Source of the DNA: Leisingera sp. ANG1
GTDB taxonomy: Bacteria > Pseudomonadota > Alphaproteobacteria > Rhodobacterales > Rhodobacteraceae
Reading direction: 5' to 3'
Length of the DNA stretch: 64,000 bases
Assembly: GCF_000203975.2 (NCBI RefSeq)
Contig: NZ_AFCF02000008.1
Span: forward strand, 1-64,000
Shown here: positions 1-10,375 of the stretch, piece by piece
How positions within the stretch are numbered: position 1 is the stretch's first letter
How the letters are laid out: each line of letters starts with the position of its first letter
Program-made: the position numbers and the translations under genes
The notes under the pieces: generated by a model
Told to the model about the DNA's origin: nothing
Database searches by the model: none
Seen by the model: the letters and a program-made list of their open reading frames with translations, nothing else

Positions 1-21
1 CCGAATTTTGACACTGTTTTG

Positions 22-52
22 ACGGGAGGCTGCCGCCTCCCGTTTATCTTTT
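22..52 (+). terminator. Rho-independent terminator of an upstream gene outside the window
   Basis: A perfect 9-bp stem (22-30 with 35-43) around a TGCC loop is followed by a T-rich tract. The opposite strand has no T run, so it should terminate plus-strand transcription entering from the left. Confidence 0.8.
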
Positions 53-91
53 GTTGGTGATGAATCGGTAATTCTGCTGCTGAGATCCAGA

Positions 92-619
92 ATGGAGCAA
101 CAGCAGATGCACAACGAAACGGCCCCCGGGCAGGCGCCCGTCTTCCAGTCCGTCAGAACCGAAGCAGGCAAGGCCCGCGTCCGCGCCGCGCTGTCCGGCT
201 TCCAGAACCGCCCCGACCCGGTGCAGCCGCCGCTGCAGGACAGGATTGCCGCCATCAAGGCCCGGTTTGATCTGCGTGCCATGACACCGCAGGACATCGA
301 CCTGATGTTCGAAGCGCTGGTGCAGGAAGGCCAGCCGATGACCGCGCCGATGCTGCTTTTGAATTCGATGGGCGACCGTTTCCGCAGCCATCTGGCCGGC
401 CTCACCGGCAAGGACTACGACGGCGGCAAGGCGCTGGACCTGATCGCGGTGGCGCAGCTGCAGATCCAGCGCGCCCGCAAGCAAGGCGGCGCCAGCGGCG
501 GCTGGGAGAGCTTCCTGACGTTCCTGGTGCCGCAATCGCCCTCTGAACAGCCCGCAGCCCAAGCCCCGCTGGAGCACATGGCGCGCCTTGCCCAGCAGGC
601 GCAGGCGCGGCCGCACTGA
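92..619 (+). CDS. Hypothetical protein, 175 aa
   Basis: I do not recognise this protein. It is soluble-looking, with a Pro/Gln-rich N-terminus, a helical middle containing RFDLRAMTPQDIDLMFEAL, and an Ala/Gln-rich C-terminus; no signal peptide or membrane segment is visible. The ATG at 92 is one choice. The in-frame ATG at 107 (MHNETAP) has GGAG nine bases upstream and may be the true start, giving 170 aa. The gene lies between two terminators, so it is probably a single transcription unit. Codon use matches the GC-rich neighbours, which supports a real gene. Confidence 0.65.
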   Translation: MEQQQMHNETAPGQAPVFQSVRTEAGKARVRAALSGFQNRPDPVQPPLQDRIAAIKARFDLRAMTPQDIDLMFEALVQEGQPMTAPMLLLNSMGDRFRSHLAGLTGKDYDGGKALDLIAVAQLQIQRARKQGGASGGWESFLTFLVPQSPSEQPAAQAPLEHMARLAQQAQARPH

Positions 620-652
620 CCGGCCGCCGCGGCGCGGTTGAACCGGACAATC

Positions 653-689
653 AAAAAAGGCGGCCCGGGTTCCCCAGCCGCCTGTTTTT
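653..689. terminator. Bidirectional Rho-independent terminator
   Basis: Stem AGGCGGC (658-664) pairs with GCCGCCT (677-683), with an A run before and a T run after. It sits between two convergent genes and can serve both. Confidence 0.85.
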
Positions 690-711
690 GTCCCCGCCTT
701 GGCGGAGGCTA

Positions 712-1281
712 TCAGTCGCTGCCGGTTGCCGTGGTGTCAGCCGCACCGGTTTCGCCAGCGCCGGACTGGTTCAGCAGTTCCTCAGCGGCAGTGTTTGCGC
801 TGTCCAGCGCTCCGGTGGCAGTGTCCTGTGCCGCCTCAGCAGCATCTGCAGCCGCATCCGCCGCGCTGTCTGCCGCGCCTGTTGCAGTTTCTGCAGCGCT
901 GTCAACCGCTGTGGCTGCTGCATCTGCTGCGGTGCCGGTGGCCTCGCCAGCCGCATCGGACGCGCTGTCCAGCGCATCGCCGACGGTTTCCGTCACCGCG
1001 CCGGCGGCCTCGTTTACCGCATCCTGCGCCGCTTCAACCGCGTCGCCTGCTGCCTCGGCGCCAGACTCGACGGCTTCTTCCACTGCCTCAGCCGCGTCCT
1101 GGGCGGCGTCTTCTGCCGCTGCCGCCGGTTCTTCCGAAGTCACCGGGTCGGTGCTGCTTTGCTCTTCCTGCACCGCAGGCGCCTCAGCCGGGGCGGGCTC
1201 CTGCGCGTCCTGGCCGCTCACCAGCAGATAGGCAACCACCGCTGCGGCACCCAGGCCCAGCACGATCAACAACTGTTTCAT
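712..1281 (-). CDS. Ala-rich membrane-anchored hypothetical protein, 189 aa
   Basis: The start was placed at 1281 (MKQLLIVLG), where AGGAG lies about 7 bases upstream; longer versions lack this. Residues 2-22 form one hydrophobic segment, either an N-terminal anchor or an uncleaved signal. The rest is a low-complexity Ala/Asp/Glu/Thr chain with repeated AADAA/AAEAA-type units, acidic and probably helical, like apolipoprotein-like or LEA-like repeats. No enzyme domain is recognisable. Its likely place is the inner membrane with the acidic helix in the periplasm. The repetitive composition gives long false reading frames on the other strand. Confidence 0.7.
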   Translation of the reverse strand: MKQLLIVLGLGAAAVVAYLLVSGQDAQEPAPAEAPAVQEEQSSTDPVTSEEPAAAAEDAAQDAAEAVEEAVESGAEAAGDAVEAAQDAVNEAAGAVTETVGDALDSASDAAGEATGTAADAAATAVDSAAETATGAADSAADAAADAAEAAQDTATGALDSANTAAEELLNQSGAGETGAADTTATGSD

Positions 1282-1649
1282 AGGTCTCTCCTCACTCCTG
1301 CCGGCCCGTCCGGGGCCGGGCCGCGCCACGCGCGGCATCTGCCTGCCAGATGGCAATGCACGGGGCACAGCTCAAGGGGGAAGTTTGGCACATATGCATC
1401 ACGGGCGGCGCCGCGCCGCCCGGCCGCGCCAAACTGGCGGAACCCCGCCGCAATTGCGGTTTTTCAGACGGTTGCGCCGCCCGCTTCACCTGCAATCCGG
1501 ACCAGTTTCGCTTCTGTTTTCCGGGCCTTTTGCAACATGCGGCCTTGAAATGCGGCTTTCCTGCCGCCATACCGCCCATAACGCTTGAATCACAGACGCG
1601 GGGGCAGTAGCGTTCCCGCACTTTTTGCAATGACAGAAGGATCGCAGTC
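1282..1649. other. Gene-free interval, infC leader/promoter region
   Basis: About 370 bases separate the divergent Ala-rich gene and infC. Several GC-rich inverted repeats are visible, for example GGGCGGCGC...GCCGCCC near 1405. Reading frames here (such as 1350-1610) have no recognisable product. The interval must hold the promoters of both genes. A tiny ORF at its right edge is listed separately. Confidence 0.5.
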
Positions 1650-1653
1650 ATAG
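1630..1653 (+). promoter_or_regulatory. Possible 7-codon upstream ORF overlapping the infC start
   Basis: ATG at 1630 opens MTEGSQS and ends at TAG (1651-1653), which overlaps the proposed ATA start of infC (1650-1652) in an ATAG arrangement. The sequence AGAAGG (1635-1640), which would be the infC ribosome site, lies inside it. No Shine-Dalgarno is visible for the small ORF itself, so translation is uncertain. Confidence 0.25.
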
Positions 1654-2198
1654 CCCGCAGACCTCATAACGCGCCGCCGCAACGAGACACCGGCCCGCGC
1701 GTCAACGAAAAAATCCGCGCCCCCGAAATCCGCCTGATCGGCGCCGATGGCGAAAACGTCGGGGTTGTGCACCCGGCAAAAGCCATGGACATGGCGGCAG
1801 AGGCCGGACTTGATCTGGTTGAAATCTCGCCCAACGCCAATCCGCCCGTGTGCAAGATCATGGACTTTGGCAAGTTCAAATACGAACAGCAGAAGCGCGA
1901 GAGCGAAGCCCGCAAGAAGCAGAAGATCATCGAGGTCAAAGAGGTCAAGTTCCGTCCCAACACGGACACCCATGACTACGATGTGAAGATGCGCAATGTC
2001 GTGAAGTTCCTGGAGAACGGCGACAAGGTTAAAGTCACCCTGCGTTTCCGCGGCCGCGAAATGGCGCACCAGAACCTCGGCCGCGAGCTTCTGGAGCGGG
2101 TTGCCGAGGACACCAAGGAGATCGGCAAGGTCGAGAACTTCCCCAAGATGGAAGGCCGCCAGATGATCATGCTGATCGGGCCGCTCGCCAAGAAATAA
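1650..2198 (+). CDS. infC: Translation initiation factor IF-3
   Basis: IF-3 binds the 30S subunit and checks start-codon/initiator-tRNA pairing. The N-domain (about residues 13-80, [10 protein letters not shown], then [18 protein letters not shown]) and the C-domain (about 95-182, [23 protein letters not shown]) are both complete. No ATG precedes residue 40, which lies inside the conserved N-domain. Conserved sequence begins at [16 protein letters not shown], directly after ATA at 1650. AGAAGG ends nine bases before that codon, so ATA is the best start, giving 182 aa. ATC at 1641 and GTC at 1647 are in frame but poorly spaced. Rare starts are typical of infC, where IF-3 represses its own translation. 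A strong terminator follows. Confidence 0.93.
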   Translation: MARRPHNAPPQRDTGPRVNEKIRAPEIRLIGADGENVGVVHPAKAMDMAAEAGLDLVEISPNANPPVCKIMDFGKFKYEQQKRESEARKKQKIIEVKEVKFRPNTDTHDYDVKMRNVVKFLENGDKVKVTLRFRGREMAHQNLGRELLERVAEDTKEIGKVENFPKMEGRQMIMLIGPLAKK

Positions 2199-2224
2199 GC
2201 CGGTGCACCGCTGACGCCAGGCAC

Positions 2225-2258
2225 AGCCCCGCAGGCCGCCGCCTGCGGGGCTTTTTTT
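2225..2258 (+). terminator. Rho-independent terminator of infC
   Basis: A perfect 12-bp stem (2225-2236 with 2241-2252) with a CGCC loop runs directly into a T7 tract. Confidence 0.93.
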
Positions 2259-2328
2259 GTCTGCTTCGGTTAGCGCTGCCTTAACGCCTGCCCGCTATAC
2301 AGGTGCCATCTCCAGTGAAGGCAGACGC

Positions 2329-2967
2329 ATGACCAGCTTGACCGACGTTCAGAACACCGCCTTCATGGCCATTGGCCCCAGCCGGATTGCCGCGCTGTCG
2401 CTGCTGGCGCTGGCGCAGGCGCCGGAGGGTGCGGACAGCTCCAATGCAGAGGATGTGCTGGACCTGTCGGTGCGGCGTATCTGCGCCGCTTGCGATATGC
2501 TCGGCGGCGGGCTGGATGCCCTGCTGGCGGACTGCGCCTATACTCTTCCGGCGGAGCTTGAGGGCAAGCGCCAGTCCTGCCTGGAGTTGCTGGAACCGCT
2601 CCACAGTGCGGCCGGCCAGGCTGACGGCGCCGTACTGGCGCACGTTCGCAATGTGCCGGATCTGGCCGCCCTTTGCCTTTACCGGCTGGAACCGGCGGTC
2701 TCGGACTTTCTCAAGGACATGGTGCAGACCCTGCGCGAGGCGCAGCAGCAGCGCGAGGAAGAGCGTGACGCACAGATGCGCGCGACCATCGCCACTGCCG
2801 AAGGGGTTGGCAAGAACATCAAGTTCATCTCCTTCAACGCCTCGATCGAGGCGGCGCGGATCGGCGAAATGGGCAAGGGCTTTGCCGTCATTGCCACCGA
2901 GATCCGCGAACTGTCCGGCAAGACTCAGAACCTGCTGGAAGAAATGTCCGGCTATCTGAAGCACTGA
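2329..2967 (+). CDS. Small cytoplasmic chemoreceptor-like protein (MCP signalling-tip domain)
   Basis: This 212-aa protein ends in an MCP signalling hairpin (about residues 135-205: IKFISFNASIEAARIGEMGKG, then FAVIATEIRELSGKT), the region that contacts CheA/CheW in chemoreceptors. There is no membrane segment and no long methylation-helix bundle. The N-terminal ~125 residues are helical and unrecognised. It may be a minimal soluble receptor or act in a non-motility process. The start at 2329 has GAAGG seven bases upstream; longer frames would begin inside the infC terminator. Its 3' end faces coxM. Confidence is good for the domain and low for the role. Confidence 0.75.
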   Translation: MTSLTDVQNTAFMAIGPSRIAALSLLALAQAPEGADSSNAEDVLDLSVRRICAACDMLGGGLDALLADCAYTLPAELEGKRQSCLELLEPLHSAAGQADGAVLAHVRNVPDLAALCLYRLEPAVSDFLKDMVQTLREAQQQREEERDAQMRATIATAEGVGKNIKFISFNASIEAARIGEMGKGFAVIATEIRELSGKTQNLLEEMSGYLKH

Positions 2968-3022
2968 CACGGGAACAGGCACCGGTAACCGGCGCCTGCG
3001 CATGTCTTTAGCTTGCGGCGGT

Positions 3023-3811
3023 TCAGCCCGCTGCGGCCACCGCGCGTTTTGCCATCACCCCAACCAGATGGGCGCGGTATTCCTTGGTGCCATGCAGATC
3101 ACCGATCATGCCGCCGGCATCCACACTCAGCCCGTCCAGCGCGTCCGGTGCGAAATTGGCATCCAGCGCCGCCTCGGCCTCATGCCAGCGGAACACGCCC
3201 TCCTCTGACGCGCCGGTGACAGCCACCCGGACGCCCGCCGCATATTTCGCCGCAAAGACGCCCACCAGGGCAAACCGCGATGCGGGCTGCAGGAACTTCT
3301 GGTAATTGGCCTTTTCCGGCACCGGGAAGCGCACTGCGGTGATGATCTCGCCGTCTTCCAGCGCAGTCTCGAACAGGCCGCGGAAATAGTCATCGGCAGT
3401 GATCTCGCGGGCGTTGGTGACGATGGTCGCACCGCTGCCCAGCGCCGCCGCCGGATAACAGGCCGCCGGGTCGTTGTTGGCCAGCGAACCGCCGATGGTG
3501 CCGCGGTTCCTGACCGCCGGGTCCCCAATATGGCTGGCCAGTTCCGCCAGCGCCGGATAGCTGTCCGCCGCGGCAGCGGCCACTTCTGCATGGGTGACTG
3601 CGCCGCCAATGGTCAGCATGCCGCCATTGTCACTCAGCTCCTTCAGCTGCGGAATGCCGCTGAGGGAGACCAGTTTCGACGGCATCGCCAGCCGCTGTTT
3701 CAGCGTCGGGATCAGCGTCTGCCCGCCGCCCAGCGCCTGCGCGTCCTCATCCGCCAGCGCGGCAACCGCCTCTGCAACGGTTGAGGGCTTCTCGAATTCG
3801 AATTCATACAT
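3023..3811 (-). CDS. coxM: CO dehydrogenase/xanthine dehydrogenase-family FAD subunit (CoxM-like)
   Basis: This is the medium subunit of a molybdenum hydroxylase, which passes electrons from the Fe-S clusters through FAD. The FAD-binding PCMH fold is seen at residues ~5-165, with GGGQTLIP (about 28-35) and NRGTIGGSLANNDP (about 108-121), followed by the CO_deh_flav_C domain. Its 262 aa is slightly short for the family but complete. AAGGA lies 7 bases before the ATG. It is the last gene of the minus-strand coxS-L-M set, separated from coxL by about 86 bases that contain a dispersed repeat. Confidence 0.9.
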   Translation of the reverse strand: MYEFEFEKPSTVAEAVAALADEDAQALGGGQTLIPTLKQRLAMPSKLVSLSGIPQLKELSDNGGMLTIGGAVTHAEVAAAAADSYPALAELASHIGDPAVRNRGTIGGSLANNDPAACYPAAALGSGATIVTNAREITADDYFRGLFETALEDGEIITAVRFPVPEKANYQKFLQPASRFALVGVFAAKYAAGVRVAVTGASEEGVFRWHEAEAALDANFAPDALDGLSVDAGGMIGDLHGTKEYRAHLVGVMAKRAVAAAG

Positions 3812-3843
3812 TTCGTATCCTTTCTGAAAACCGGCCCGCCGGC

Positions 3844-3892
3844 TTTCATCTTTCCGAAAATACTCCGGGGGTATGGGGGCAGCGCCCCCATG
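3844..3892 (+). repeat. Dispersed hairpin repeat, family A, copy 1
   Basis: TTCATCT followed by TCCGAAAATACTCCGGGGG and the hairpin TGGGGGCAGCGCCCCCA. It lies between coxL and coxM. Copy 2 (10324-10372) is nearly identical in inverted orientation and copy 3 (40904-40958) is a diverged copy. Confidence 0.75.
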
Positions 3893-3897
3893 AGCCC

Positions 3898-6261
<2,364 letters not shown>

Positions 6262-6358
6262 GTCTGGTCTTCCTCCCTGGAGGGTGCTGCCGTGGCGCAC
6301 CTCTTTGTCAGTCACTCCTTGTTCAGCTCAGGCCGGGTACCGGCCTGGGGTCGTCCGG

Positions 6359-6844
<486 letters not shown>

Positions 6845-6966
6845 AGTACCCTCCCTTTAGCTTGTTTTTGTCTGGCTGGGGGGAGTTAAGCACGCCGCCA
6901 GCCTTCCGCGAAGTGTTTTCCGGCGGGGGAACTACGCAAATTCGCGTCAGCAGGGCTTACCCATGG

Positions 6967-6985
6967 TTGTGACCTTGCGTCACAA
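6967..6985. promoter_or_regulatory. Candidate operator upstream of coxS
   Basis: TTGTGAC-CTTGC-GTCACAA is a perfect 7-bp inverted repeat about 125 bases upstream of the coxS start. It contains TGTGA...TCACA half-sites, like CRP/FNR-superfamily targets but with N7 spacing instead of N6. The binding protein is unknown. Confidence 0.5.
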
Positions 6986-7007
6986 ATCCCGCGCCGCAGC
7001 GCCGCAT

Positions 7008-8009
7008 TCAGCCTTCTGCATCGCGGCGCGGCATCGGGCGGGTGGGAATTTCCTTGAGCAGCCCGCCGACGCCCATGGCGGCGATATCGGCGGAGCTGAC
7101 AGGCAGTCCGCAGACGATCCGCTCAAGCACCCAATCGGCACCATTCAGCGCCGGCGAACGTGCACAGCCCGGCAGGCCGATCACCGGCTTGTCCTCGTAT
7201 GCGCCCAGGAACAGCAGGTTGCCGGGGTCCACGGGCATGCCGAAACGAGTCACCGTGCCGCCTGCCTGCCGCAGCCCCTGCGGCGCGACGTCGTGAGGGT
7301 CGGAGGTGGCGGAGCCGGTGAGGATCAGCACCAGTTGCCCAGGTGCCTGGGTGATGGCCTCCGCCAGCGTGTCCTCCTGGTGCGGCACCACTACGCGCGG
7401 CGACAGGGAGATCCCCATCCGGTGCAGGCGGCCCGCCATCGCGGCGCGGCCCTTATCCGGCGGGGTGTCTTCCGTGACTGCCGTTTCTATCAGCGTGGCG
7501 GAAGACAGGACCGGCGGCAGCACCCGGATCGCATCCCCTGCCCCCTCGCTGGCACGGCGGATGGCGTCGGCCGGCACGCCATAAGAGATGATCTTGATCG
7601 TGGCCAGCATGCCGCGCGCATCGGCCCGGTGATAGTCCGGTACGGTGGCAACGGTGATCATCGGATCAACTGCGTTGACCCCCTCCAGCTTGTCCCGGTT
7701 CAGCCGCACCAGCCCGGCGCCAGTGGCATAGAGGTTCACCCTCCCCGTGCCGGCGCCGGAAATCCGGATGCCCTGCGCGGACGGGTCCGGCACCAGTGCG
7801 TTTGCCAGCGCCTCTGCTGCCGCATCCTCGTGCAGGTCGGCAGGGTCGAGCCGGGCAACGGTCAGGGTGTCATGTCCCGCGGCAGAAAGGTCCGCGAGGT
7901 CGTCTGCGCTCAGCACCGTGCCCTTGGCGATCTTGCCGTTGGCGCCCTGCAGGGAATGCGCGAGGATGGCGCCCTGCGCGTCATCCAAGGGGACCGGGCC
8001 AAACCTCAT
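7008..8009 (-). CDS. Molybdopterin-binding (MoeA/MogA-like) protein of the cox cluster
   Basis: This 333-aa protein has a MoCF-biosynthesis-type fold in its C-terminal half (QLVLILTGSATSDPHD, about 225-240, then LLFLGAYEDKPVIGLPGCARSP, written here as landmarks near 262-288). The N-terminal half resembles the MoeA-like domains that accompany XdhC/CoxI. It probably handles molybdenum cofactor for the neighbouring hydroxylase. The start overlaps the xdhC stop in an ATGA arrangement, so translation is coupled. The exact reaction is not shown by the sequence. Confidence 0.8.
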   Translation of the reverse strand: MRFGPVPLDDAQGAILAHSLQGANGKIAKGTVLSADDLADLSAAGHDTLTVARLDPADLHEDAAAEALANALVPDPSAQGIRISGAGTGRVNLYATGAGLVRLNRDKLEGVNAVDPMITVATVPDYHRADARGMLATIKIISYGVPADAIRRASEGAGDAIRVLPPVLSSATLIETAVTEDTPPDKGRAAMAGRLHRMGISLSPRVVVPHQEDTLAEAITQAPGQLVLILTGSATSDPHDVAPQGLRQAGGTVTRFGMPVDPGNLLFLGAYEDKPVIGLPGCARSPALNGADWVLERIVCGLPVSSADIAAMGVGGLLKEIPTRPMPRRDAEG

Positions 8010-8986
8010 GGCTGCTTGCCGCGCAGAACGGCGGTCATTTCCGACAGGATCGAAACGGCAATTTCCGCCGGGCTGGCGGCACCGATGTCGAGGCCGATGG
8101 GGCCGTGGATGCGGTTGATCTGGTCTTCATTGAACCCGGCCTCCTGCATCCGCGCCACACGGGCGGCATGGGTCTTCTTGCTGCCCAGCGCGCCGATATA
8201 GAACACATCAGCGCTGAGAGCTGCCTCCAGCGCCGGGTCGTCCAGTTTCGGGTCGTGGGTCAGGAGCACCAGCGCGGTGCGGGTGTCCAGCCCCAGCTTT
8301 GCGACCGCCTCATCCGGCCAGTCGTCCATCAGGGTTTCGCCGGGGAAACGCTCAGGAGAAGCGAAGGCCGCGCGGGGGTCGATGATAACCGGATCATAAC
8401 CTGCAATCCGCGCCATCGGCACCAGCGCCTGGGTGATGTGGACTGCGCCCACTGCCACCAGCCGCAGGGGCGGGTTGTGGACCGCCACGAAGGTCTCGCC
8501 TTCGTCTTCCAGCCCGGAGCGGTCCATGCGCATGCGGTCCGGGTATTCTGTGCGGGTGAGATGGCGGGCGCCGGAGGCGAGGTTCACCTCATAGGCAACA
8601 GGGGTGCGGCTGGCGCGGGCCGCCACCAGCTCCTCCAGAATTTCCACCGGCAGGGCAGAGCCCACCGGCTCCACCAGCACCTTGATGGTGCCGCCGCAGG
8701 CGAGGCCGACGGCAAAGGCGTCCTCGTCGCTGACGCCGAATTCCAAGAGCCGGTGCTGGCCGTCCTGCAGCGCCTCCAGCGCCTCAACCACCACCGCGCC
8801 CTCGACGCAGCCGCCGGAGACCGAGCCCTCGATCTGCCCCTCCCCGGACACAACCAGCTGCGACCCGGTGCGCCGCGGGGCAGAACCCCAGGTCTGCACC
8901 ACGGTGGCCAGCGCAGCGCCGGTGCCGGAACGGTGCCAGTCCAGCGCGGTTTCCGGGGCGTGCTCAAAGGGGGTCATGATCTGCAT
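8006..8986 (-). CDS. xdhC: XdhC/CoxI-family molybdenum cofactor maturation protein
   Basis: XdhC/CoxI proteins bind the molybdenum cofactor, help its sulfuration and insert it into the large subunit. The N-terminal XdhC_CoxI domain shows GSAPRRTGSQLVVSGEG and GSVSGGCVEGAV (about 33-66). The C-terminal Rossmann-like domain shows LVAVGAVHITQAL and FYIGALGSKKTHA. The 326 aa agree with fused XdhC proteins. GGAAGG lies about 7 bases before the ATG at 8986. The gene sits between the coxE-like gene and the molybdopterin-binding gene, with which it overlaps. Confidence 0.9.
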   Translation of the reverse strand: MQIMTPFEHAPETALDWHRSGTGAALATVVQTWGSAPRRTGSQLVVSGEGQIEGSVSGGCVEGAVVVEALEALQDGQHRLLEFGVSDEDAFAVGLACGGTIKVLVEPVGSALPVEILEELVAARASRTPVAYEVNLASGARHLTRTEYPDRMRMDRSGLEDEGETFVAVHNPPLRLVAVGAVHITQALVPMARIAGYDPVIIDPRAAFASPERFPGETLMDDWPDEAVAKLGLDTRTALVLLTHDPKLDDPALEAALSADVFYIGALGSKKTHAARVARMQEAGFNEDQINRIHGPIGLDIGAASPAEIAVSILSEMTAVLRGKQP

Positions 8987-9063
8987 CGGCGGGCCTTCCG
9001 GTGTCGGGTGGGTTTGCGTTCAAACATCGGCGCTTGCGGCGCTGGTTTCAAGCGGCATGCGTC

Positions 9064-10314
9064 TCAGAGCATCCCCATCAGCCGCGCCTTTTCACCCGCA
9101 TCAGAGGGGCTGGAGATCACCTGCGCCAGATCCTGCAGCGAGGCGATGGAATGGCCGGCGCGGAAGCTGTCCGTGTAGGGCAGCATCGCACGGATGCCCT
9201 GCGCCTTGGGGGCAAAGCCGTCCCAGCGCAGCAAAGGGTTCAGCCAGATCAGGCGGCGCGACGACAGCTGCAGGCGCTGCATTTCGCGTGAAAGGCCCTC
9301 GGGGTCGCCGCGGTCCAGCCCGTCGGTGATCAGCAGCACCACTGCGCCCTGCCCCATGACGCGCCGCGACCAGTCGCGGTTGAAGGCATGCAGGCAATCG
9401 CCGATCCGAGTGCCGCCCTCCCAGTCCTGCGCCTCTGCCCCCGCTGCGGCCAGCGCCGCGTCCACATCGCGCTGCTGCAGATGCCGGGTGATGTTGGTCA
9501 GGCGGGTGCCGAAGGTGAAGCCGTGTACCCGTGCCCAGCCCTGCCCCTTTGCATTTGCCGCGGCGTGCAGGAAATGCAGGATGATGCGGCTGTACTGGCT
9601 CATCGAGCCGGAGATGTCGCAGAGCACCACCAGATTGGGCCAGCGGATGCGGCGCTTGGCGCGGGCGATCTGCTGCAGATCGCCGCCCTGCCGCGCCGCA
9701 TTGCGTAAGGTGCGGCGCCAGTCGGCCCGCTGCCCGCGCGGCGCGGCCATCAGGCGGCGGGACTGGATCGGCGTCACCGGCAATTTCAGCTGCGCCAGAA
9801 TGCGCTTGGCGGCGGCAATCTCTGCCGTGCTCATCTGTTCGAAGTCCAGCGCCCTGAGGCGTTCCTCCGCCGACATGGTGCGGGAGGCGTCGATCTCAAT
9901 CTCCGTTCCTTCCGGCTCTGCTTCCGGGAGGTCCGGCTGCTCCAGCATGCCGTCCAGCAGCGCCTCGGCGGCGCGTTTTTCGGCGGGCTTTGCGGGCCGC
10001 TCCTCCTGCACGCCGCGGATGGCGGGCAGCATCGCGGCCATCATCTGCTCCAGATACCGCGGATCACGCCAGAACAGGCGGAAGACCTGGGCAAACACCA
10101 CCCGCTGTTCCGGCTTGGTGACGAAACAGGCGTGCAAGGCCCAGTAGAAGTCCTGGCGGCTGGTGAAGCCCGCAGCCGCCACCGCGCGCACCGCATCCAG
10201 CACCCGGCCTGGACCAACAGGCAGCCCGGCCTTACGCAGGGCGCGGGCGAAATGGGTGATGTTGCGGAGCAGCTTGGGGTCGTCCGGCAGGGTGAGCGGC
10301 GGGTAGTCAGGCAC
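9064..10314 (-). CDS. coxE: VWA-domain protein, CoxE-like
   Basis: This 416-aa protein has a von Willebrand A domain with the MIDAS motif DISGS (about 232-236) and later T/D positions (ITDGLDRGDP). CoxE works with the MoxR ATPase CoxD to mature or remodel the active site of CO dehydrogenase. The proposed start is GTG at 10314 (MPDYPP) without a strong ribosome site. Family A repeat copy 2 lies directly upstream, between coxD and coxE. The N-terminal helical region (FARALRKAGLPVGPGRVLDA) is typical of the VWA/CoxE family. Confidence 0.88.
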   Translation of the reverse strand: MPDYPPLTLPDDPKLLRNITHFARALRKAGLPVGPGRVLDAVRAVAAAGFTSRQDFYWALHACFVTKPEQRVVFAQVFRLFWRDPRYLEQMMAAMLPAIRGVQEERPAKPAEKRAAEALLDGMLEQPDLPEAEPEGTEIEIDASRTMSAEERLRALDFEQMSTAEIAAAKRILAQLKLPVTPIQSRRLMAAPRGQRADWRRTLRNAARQGGDLQQIARAKRRIRWPNLVVLCDISGSMSQYSRIILHFLHAAANAKGQGWARVHGFTFGTRLTNITRHLQQRDVDAALAAAGAEAQDWEGGTRIGDCLHAFNRDWSRRVMGQGAVVLLITDGLDRGDPEGLSREMQRLQLSSRRLIWLNPLLRWDGFAPKAQGIRAMLPYTDSFRAGHSIASLQDLAQVISSPSDAGEKARLMGML

Positions 10315-10323
10315 TAGCGCGTT

Positions 10324-10372
10324 TCATGGGGGCGCTGCCCCCATACCCCCGGAGTATTTCCGCAAAGATGAA
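10324..10372 (-). repeat. Dispersed hairpin repeat, family A, copy 2
   Basis: CATGGGGGCGCTGCCCCCATAC, given here as a hairpin of 8-bp arms with a GCT loop, is followed by CCCCCGGAGTATTT and an AAAGATGAA tail. It is the inverted counterpart of the copy at 3844-3892, matching over roughly 45 bases. Confidence 0.75.
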
Positions 10373-10375
10373 GCA

